This document shows, piece after piece, positions 57,842 through 64,000 of a stretch of 64,000 nucleotides of DNA. Made by a program: the position numbers and the translations under genes. The notes beneath the pieces are model-generated. The model did no database searches and was not told where the DNA came from. It saw nothing but the letters and a program-made list of their open reading frames with translations. Numbering within the stretch: position 1 is the stretch's first letter; each line of letters starts with the position of its first letter. Source of the stretch: Stomoxys calcitrans (lineage: Eukaryota; Arthropoda; Insecta; Diptera; Muscidae); NCBI RefSeq assembly GCF_963082655.1, contig NC_081553.1:30873841-30937840 (forward strand), written 5' to 3'.

Positions 57842-59795
57842 AACAACTTAAGGGTCACATTGGTCCATTAGTAGGTATGGATCCCATATATTTTGGGAAA
57901 GGGTTAGACCCACAAAAATTGGTCCTGAAAGTGGGTATCAATTCTTTCTCTGCCCCCCAATACCTTTCATTAAAGCCCCACATTGACTTGGTAGGTAAAT
58001 ATGACCGATTTAGGGGTGTTTTGGGGGTGGGGTGGTCCTCCAATCACTAAGACCTGAAAATATATTAGCAACGTGCTCTATTCTCATATATTTGAGCCCC
58101 ATATTGCCATTGGACTCAAAAATGAATATCAAATTCGTTTTCTAATTTCAAATACCATTCACTTAAACCCCCTTATTGAAAAAGCCAGCAAATATGTCCG
58201 GTTTAGGGTATGGGCCCTAAAACTATGAATACCGAGCTCCACATTCTTGAAGACCCAAATTGTCTTGGTGCGCAAATACATCCTACTTGGGGGTTGTTAT
58301 GGTGGTGGGATGCCCCCTAGACTGTAGGTCCAGAATGTTGATGTCAGATTCATGGTCTACTTCCAAATACCCTTCATTTGAGCTCCATATTTCCATAGTC
58401 GACAAACATGACCGGTTTGGGGGTTGTTTTGGGGGATGGGGCGGCCACTCAGTGAGTTGGCTTTGAAAATATATATCAGATTCGTGTTCTACTCTAAAAT
58501 ACCTCCTATTAAAGCTTTATATTGCAATGGTCAGCAAATACTTACTATTTGGATGGTGTTATGGGGGTGGGGTGGCCCCATAGACACTTTTCCCGAACAT
58601 TGATATCAGATTTGTTCTTAGCTTCCATAGACCTTTCATTTGAGTTACATTTTGCTATGGTCGTAAATGTGTTCCCTTTGGGGGATGTTTTTGGGAAGAG
58701 GCGGGCCCCCAAACACTTGGTCCCATATTTGGATATCAGATTCGAACCCTACACTCAAATACCTTTTATTTAAGCCCCATATTCCCATGGTTAGTAAATA
58801 ATTCCTGTTTGGGGGGTGTTTTGGGGAAGGGGTGGACCCCCAGAAACGTGGTCCCACATTTGGATATAAGAATCGGATTCTACTTGCAAATACCTTTCAT
58901 TTGAGTCCCATATTGCCATGATAGGTATATGTCCGATTTAGGGGTGTTTTGGGGGTTGGGTGGTGTTGTAGAGGTGGAGTTGCCCCATATACACTTTTCC
59001 TGACTATTGATATCAGATTTGTGCTTTACTCCCAAATACCTTTCATTTGAGCCCCATGTGGCTATGGTCGTAAATGTGTCCCCTTTGGGGGAGGTTTTTG
59101 GGGAGAGGCGGCCCCCCAAACACTTGGTCTCATATTTGGATATCAGATTCGAATTCTACACTGAAAACCCTTTAATTTGTGCCCCATACTCCCATGGTCA
59201 GTAAATAATTCCTGTTTTGGGGGGTGTTTTGGAGAAGGGGTGGACCCCCAGAAACGTGGTCCCACATTTGGATATCAGATTAGTATTCTACTCACAAGTA
59301 CCTTTCATTTGAGTCCCATATTGCCATGGAGGATAAATATGTCGGATTTAGGGGTGTTTTGGGGGTTGGGGTTGTGCCCCTAGCACCTGGTCCCAGAATT
59401 GGATATCAGATACGTTTTCTTATCCTAAATACCTTTCATTTGAGTACCATATTGTCGTGATTGGTCCAAATATATGTTTGGTAGGTTTTAGTATGGGGCG
59501 GCCCCCTAGGTACCCCATCCGAAATTTGGATACCAAATTTTTATTTTTAGGGTACTATATGAGAGCACACAAAATTTCGCTTAAATCGCACCACCCATCT
59601 CCGAAATCTGGCGTTTATGAAAATTAGGGTAAGGGGGATGGTCCGCCCCCCCTTCAGATATCAAAAAATTTAGTACCCAATTTTCACCACGGAAACATTA
59701 TGCACCATCAGTGAAAATTTCAAGAAAACCGGTTCAGCCGTTTCTGAGCCTATAAGGAACAGACAAACAAACCTACAAACAAACACAAATTGATT
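57842..59795 (+). mobile_element. F2 element copy 7
   Basis: About 13 plus-oriented cores with a period near 133 bp (atatcagattcg.. at 58466, 58601 and 58734), each with gtgttttgggggtggggtgg-like G-rich stretches. The conserved 3' end has aaatctggcgtttatgaaaa, ggtaagggggatggtccgcc, acaaacaaacacaaattgat and ttttata. It abuts a C-type terminus at 59796. Confidence 0.75.
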
Positions 59796-61207
59796 TTTAT
59801 ATCCTACACCACTACTGTGGTACAGGGTATTATAACTTAGTTAATTAGTTTGTAACACCCAAAAGGAAAAGATATAGAAGCATTGATAAGTATACCGATC
59901 GACTCAGAATCACTTTCTGATTCGATTTAGCTATGTCCCTTTGTATGCTTGTCTGTCCGTCTGTCCATCTATCCGTCTGTCCGTCTGCCCGTCTGTCTGT
60001 CCGTCCATGTTAATTTGTGTCGCAATTTTAATCCGATCGTCTTCAAATTTGGTACCTGCATGTTTTTCGGCCTAGAGACGAAGCCTTTTGAAATTGGAAA
60101 AAATCGGTTCAGATTTGGATATAGCTTCCATAATTATGTTCGTCCGATTTGCAGTAATAATGCAATAAAAAAGTCATTTGTTAACCGATTCTATCGAAAT
60201 TTGGCAGGATGGAGTTTCTTATGACTTTCAATATTACTGGTAAATTTTGTAGAAATCGGTTCAGATTTGGATATAGCGTCCATATATATGTTCGTCCGAT
60301 TTCCAGTAATACAGTAGTAAAACGGTCATTTGTTAACCGATTCTCTCGAAATTTGACAGGAAGGATTTTCTTATGACTCCCGACATTAGAGGTGAGTTTC
60401 ATAGAAATCGGTTCAGATTTGGATATAGCGTCCATATATATGTTCGTCCGATTTCCAGTAATACAGTAGTAAAATGGTCATTTGTTGACAGATTCTCTCG
60501 AAATTTGGCAGGAAGGATTTTCTTATGACTCCTGACATTATAGGTGAAATCGGTTCAGATTTGGATATAGCTCCCATATATATATTCGTCCGATTTGCAG
60601 TAATACTGCAATGAAATGGTAATTTGTCAACCTATTCGCTCGAAATTTGACAGGAAGGATTTTCTTATGACTCCCGACATTAGAAGTGAGTTTCATAGAA
60701 ATCGGTTCATATTTGGATATAGCTCCCATATATACATTCGTCCGCTTTGCAGTAATATAGCAATAAAATGACCATTTCTTAACCGATTTTCTCTAAATTT
60801 GGCAGGAGGGATTTTCTTATAACTCCTGACATTACAAGTGAATTTCATAGAAATCAGTTCAGATTTGGATATAGCTTCCATATATATGTTCGCGCGACAT
60901 GCAGTAATACTGCAATAAAATGGTCATTTGTTGACAGATTTTCTCTAAATTGACTCTCGACATTACTGGTGAATTTCCTAGAAATCGGTTCAGTATTAGT
61001 TATAGCTCCCATATATATGTTCATCAGATTTGCAATAATGTTGTCATTAGTCAACCGCAGTTATTACTGTTTGAACCTATTTTTGCTCGAGGTCCATCAA
61101 AAATGGTTCAGAATTGGATATATCTCCCACATTGTACTTATAGGGTAGGTGTAGGGTATTACATAGTCGGCTCCGCCCGACTTTTGCCCTTCCTTACTGG
61201 TTATATA
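59796..61207 (-). mobile_element. C-type tandem-cored element
   Basis: The 3' terminus at the left is atatcctacaccactactgt, ggtacagggtattataactt. It is followed by gactcagaatcactttctga and a ccgtctgtccgtctg microsatellite. Minus-oriented cores follow (tttggatatagctcccatat, atatgttcgtccgatttgca). The 5' end at the right is agggtaggtgtagggtatta, agtcggctccgcccgacttt, ccttccttactggtt. tcctacacc and ggtgtaggg are subterminal and inverted. Confidence 0.8.
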
Positions 61208-61216
61208 TAAGATTTA

Positions 61217-61395
61217 AAATTTCACCTCTTTTGGAAAGAAGTTTTACATGGCATAATACCTCACAAATGTTGCCATCATTAGGAGGGGAAAACCACAGCT
61301 GAAAATTTTTTCTGATGGTCTTGCCAGGATTCGTACCCAGGCACTCAGCGTCATAGGGGGACATGCTAAACTCTGCGCTACGGTGGTCTCCTAGG
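61217..61395 (-). mobile_element. S1 SINE head fragment
   Basis: The tRNA-like head is present (box B context aggattcgtacccaggcact, ctctgcgctacggtgg) and the body to cacctcttttggaaagaag. The tail half is missing. Confidence 0.7.
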
Positions 61396-62689
61396 CTTTA
61401 TTGACAATGTTTCATTTTTCCTTTTGAAAATAAGGCCAATGTTCACCTTGTTGCTATTTCCTTGCCCTGAGCTGATTAAAACACACAAATTTCCAACAAT
61501 TTGTGACTTATTCGCTAAGGACACTAACTATTGTTTAAACTTCACCAACAACAAAGGCGATCATATAGGAAAAACGAAGTCAACAATTGACCAAGGCAAA
61601 CAGAATGGGGATAAGACATAGAGTTGATGCTGCAGCAGCAGTTAAATGAACGAAAACAGAAGGCAGACCATAAAAAGAGTGACATTTGTCACTTAACCAA
61701 AGAGGAAACGGAAATTTGATACGCAGTCATATCCACACAGTCAAAGTGCATTTTAAGATAATAGATCCCTTAAGACCCCAATGAAGAAAGTGGACAAGAA
61801 CTCGGAAAAAAAGGGAAGAAATGAAAAAAGTAGTTGCAACGAGTAGGAATATGTGCAGGCCATGTTGCAAAGAAACGAAATAATGGTGTGCCCTTCTTTT
61901 TTTTTTTTAAATGACATTTTGTGCAATACCAAGTTGCCATATTGTGTTCTCTTATTTGGAGTCATCGTTGCCGTTGTCTCATGTGGACGATTGCTTCTTC
62001 AACAAACGGCCCCATAAATGGTTATGAGCAGCTGTGCTCCCTAAGGTTGCCAAGCTACAAAGTGTTTGGGAGCAGAGCCAAAGACATATCATCATGGCCA
62101 TGTGTTTAAAGATGAATGCAAAAAGGAAAAAAACCCAACACTTTTGGAAAAAGAAAGCATCAACAAGAATGGTCTATTAACATGGCTCATGTCGCATGAC
62201 ATGTTGAATGACATTCAATGTTCGCCTTTTTTTTTTTTTTTTTTTTTTGAATTTTAAAGAATGCATAAAGAAACTGATAGAACAATTTCATGATGAAGAT
62301 GAGAATGACGATGAGGAGGACTATGACAAGGATGTAGACGAAAGTTGCTATGGCTGATGATGGCACAGTACTGTGAGAATTACTCCTCTGAGGTGGGAAT
62401 TGGGCTGGGGCAATGCCACTAATTATGGGCTTGGTTTGCCAGTCATTCTTACTTTTCATACTCGATAAGAATTGTTACGCGTGGGGGAATTATTAAAGTG
62501 ATTGAAATGGGGTAGAAGACATTTTGAAAATATGATTGATGTTACTTAAATTTGGATAGACAAATGTGGAGCACACGTTGTTGTATGTGCATATACAAGC
62601 AATAATCTGGGGAAATTAAGGCTATGACAGGCAGAAGAATGCAGATTTTAAAAAAATCATCATTTTAGATGATATGTCTGGGAGCTTTC
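61396..62689. other. single-copy-like DNA with a poly-T tract
   Basis: A poly-T run of about 23 at 62227-62249. Around 62290-62340 a purine-rich gatgaagatgagaatgacga stretch gives acidic codons on the plus strand and a hydrophobic stretch on the minus strand. Neither has splice sites or domain evidence that I can support. Confidence 0.4.
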
Positions 62690-62820
62690 CCATAAGCAAC
62701 AGAGGGCATGCTGCGAGTGCTGTCTGATTCAAGTTTTAGCTCAATAATAAGAAACCTCTTTGTCACCAGAATAAGATCGCAGCGTCATAAGCAGACTTCA
62801 ATCTGTGCCAGGGTGTTATC
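62690..62820 (-). mobile_element. S1 SINE relic
   Basis: gattcaagttttagctcaat, agaaacctctttgtcaccag and gcagcgtcataagcagactt follow the S1 order, but with large deletions. Confidence 0.45.
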
Positions 62821-62829
62821 ATTTTAAAA

Positions 62830-64000
62830 AACAATGCAATAGTAGAAGACTAATCGGTATCCGCCGCTCAGCAGCCTTAAGGTGGACATACATGATAGAG
62901 AGCGAGTTGCCTTTCATGCCCTTTCGAAAATGTTGAATTTGAAGTTCAATTTCCTGTCCAGCAAAACACCCAGGTATTTTGCGCTTTCTGTAAATCGAAC
63001 ATTCTCTCCTCCCAGGGAGACAGTTGCCACTGTAGGTTACTTGTGTCTCCTGCTGGAAAGAACTCCTTCTGTCATGCACGGATTTAAACCTAGACCACAC
63101 CTAGACCTAGTCTAAAGTATACCTCTTAGAGTGCTGGGAAACTTTTCCCTAATCACAGTTCCCACATCAACAGCATACGCTATCACTGATACACCTTTTT
63201 CTTCTAGAGACAATAATATATTGTTAATGGGTATATTCCAAAGTAAAGGAGCCGCTACACCTTGAGGTGTTGCTCTGCGACCCATCTGTTGAGAATCCCA
63301 GATTCCAAGTCTACCGTAATGCACCTTTTAGTAAGTAAGTTGTTAATAAACTTTCTTACGTTAGAGTTGAAGCCTAGAAATTCCAACTCCATCATAATTG
63401 ATTTCGGTTTAACATTATTGAAAGCACCTTCAAGAAATGCTACCATTGAATATTCCTTGACAGCGAGAAAAGGGCGAAAACGACCTTCGTGTCCCTCCAT
63501 CTTACAGGTATATATGACATGCTGTTACAAGCAGAGTATATCTCCCTATGCCAAGAAACCAGTCCAACAGACACAGTTTGTAGTTCAACAGGTGATACAT
63601 CATCGGGGCCTGGCGACTTTAAGGAGACGATGCTACTTATCGCCCAAAGGATTTTCGGCTCAGACATAATTTCCCTAATAACCTCCGATAAATACATACC
63701 AGTGACAACCTCTTCTGGCGCCACGTTGTCCGTTAGAGAATTTCCCGGGAAATGTGTATCAACTAGTAGTTCTTGTGCTTCGTCCATTATCTGACTTCTG
63801 AATAAACCCCTCCCAAAAGGTCTCGAGGACAGAATCTTCCTTGGTCTAGAGGCCTCAGATGTATCCTTTACGGTGCTACCATCCAGGTTCTGTTCTGAGC
63901 CTTTTTCAGATCGCTCTTGGGTTTTCTCAGCTCAGTCTTATAGATGTTCCAATCGTGTGGTGCTCTTGTGGCTTTCGCTCTGTTGAAGAGTTTTCTGGAA
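62830..64000 (-). pseudogene. LINE (RT) relic running off the right edge
   Basis: On the minus strand, from the right edge: SRKLFNRAKATRAPHDWNIY and ELRK, which is linker sequence before RT. Next come SLKSPGPDDVSPVELQTVSV and SMSYIPVRWRDTKVVF. A deletion then leads to SLAVKEYSMVAFLEGAFN-like sequence (locally LAVKEYSMVAFLEGAFNNVK), then KFINNLLTKRCITVDLESGI and RRATPQGVAAPLLWN. The active-site motif is AYAVDV where YADDV is expected. The thumb is SAKYLGVLLDRKLNFKFN. Frameshifts and missing segments disable it. It is a distinct family from the 50- and 55-kb LINE; it resembles jockey/R1-type elements. Confidence 0.85.

Noticed and set aside
62187..62459. Minus-strand frame with a strongly hydrophobic segment, considered as a membrane-protein exon
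   Set aside because: It starts in and runs through a purine/pyrimidine-skewed stretch and a poly-A-derived lysine run. No acceptor or donor pair or family match was found.

Overview
This window looks like nuclear genomic DNA of a repeat-rich higher fly. A calyptrate or muscid fly is my inference. It rests on an insect-type Ig-superfamily gene, Tc1/mariner, LINE and SINE relics, and very abundant AT-rich tandem-cored repeats built around a 'tatatggcagctatatc' motif. No bacterial, viral or organellar gene and no intact transposon gene was recognised. By eye, more than half of the window is interspersed or tandem repeat.

The only host gene I can support lies on the minus strand. Three exons (23626-23826, 23365-23486, 277-427) have canonical splice sites and matching phases. 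Together they encode the end of one Ig domain and a complete second Ig domain of an IgSF cell-adhesion protein that I recognise as klingon (klg) or a very close relative. The second Ig domain is split by an intron of about 22.9 kb (428-23364). The exons before and after these three were not found and probably lie outside the window or are too short to see.

Region by region: 0.4-23.4 kb is the giant intron, filled with tandem-cored elements, tRNA-derived SINEs, TA-flanked MITEs, two Tc1/mariner derivatives and a perfect 735-bp (GAGTA)147 array. 23.4-24.1 kb carries two klg exons. 24.4-26.9 kb is tandem-cored repeats. 28.0-30.2 kb is a degenerate, G-poor TATCCATT-type simple repeat. 30-46 kb is more tandem-cored elements with jockey-like and RNase-H-bearing LINE relics, SINEs and MITEs. 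46.4-48.5 kb is mostly single-copy but holds a near-perfect 132-bp-arm palindrome. 48.5-57 kb has another tandem-cored array, two LINE fragments, and an AAATTTT-rich repeat split by nested insertions. 57.8-61.4 kb is again tandem-cored. The right edge enters a further degenerate LINE.

The tandem-cored elements fall into four groups, called here A, B, C and F2. A, B and C have about 150-bp core repeats, short subterminal inverted repeats (TATACCC.CCACC / GGTGGTGGGTATA) and a 3' end in GGGTATAAAA. This resembles the DINE-1/HINE class of non-autonomous Helentrons; that class assignment is inference. F2 has cores of about 133 bp with a G-rich strand and a CAAATTGATTTTTATA tail, into which A and C elements have repeatedly inserted. 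I found no convincing new gene system. The most notable structures are the long hairpin, the fold-back mariner derivative with perfect 193-bp arms, the pentanucleotide array, and the recurrent tail-to-tail repeat junctions.
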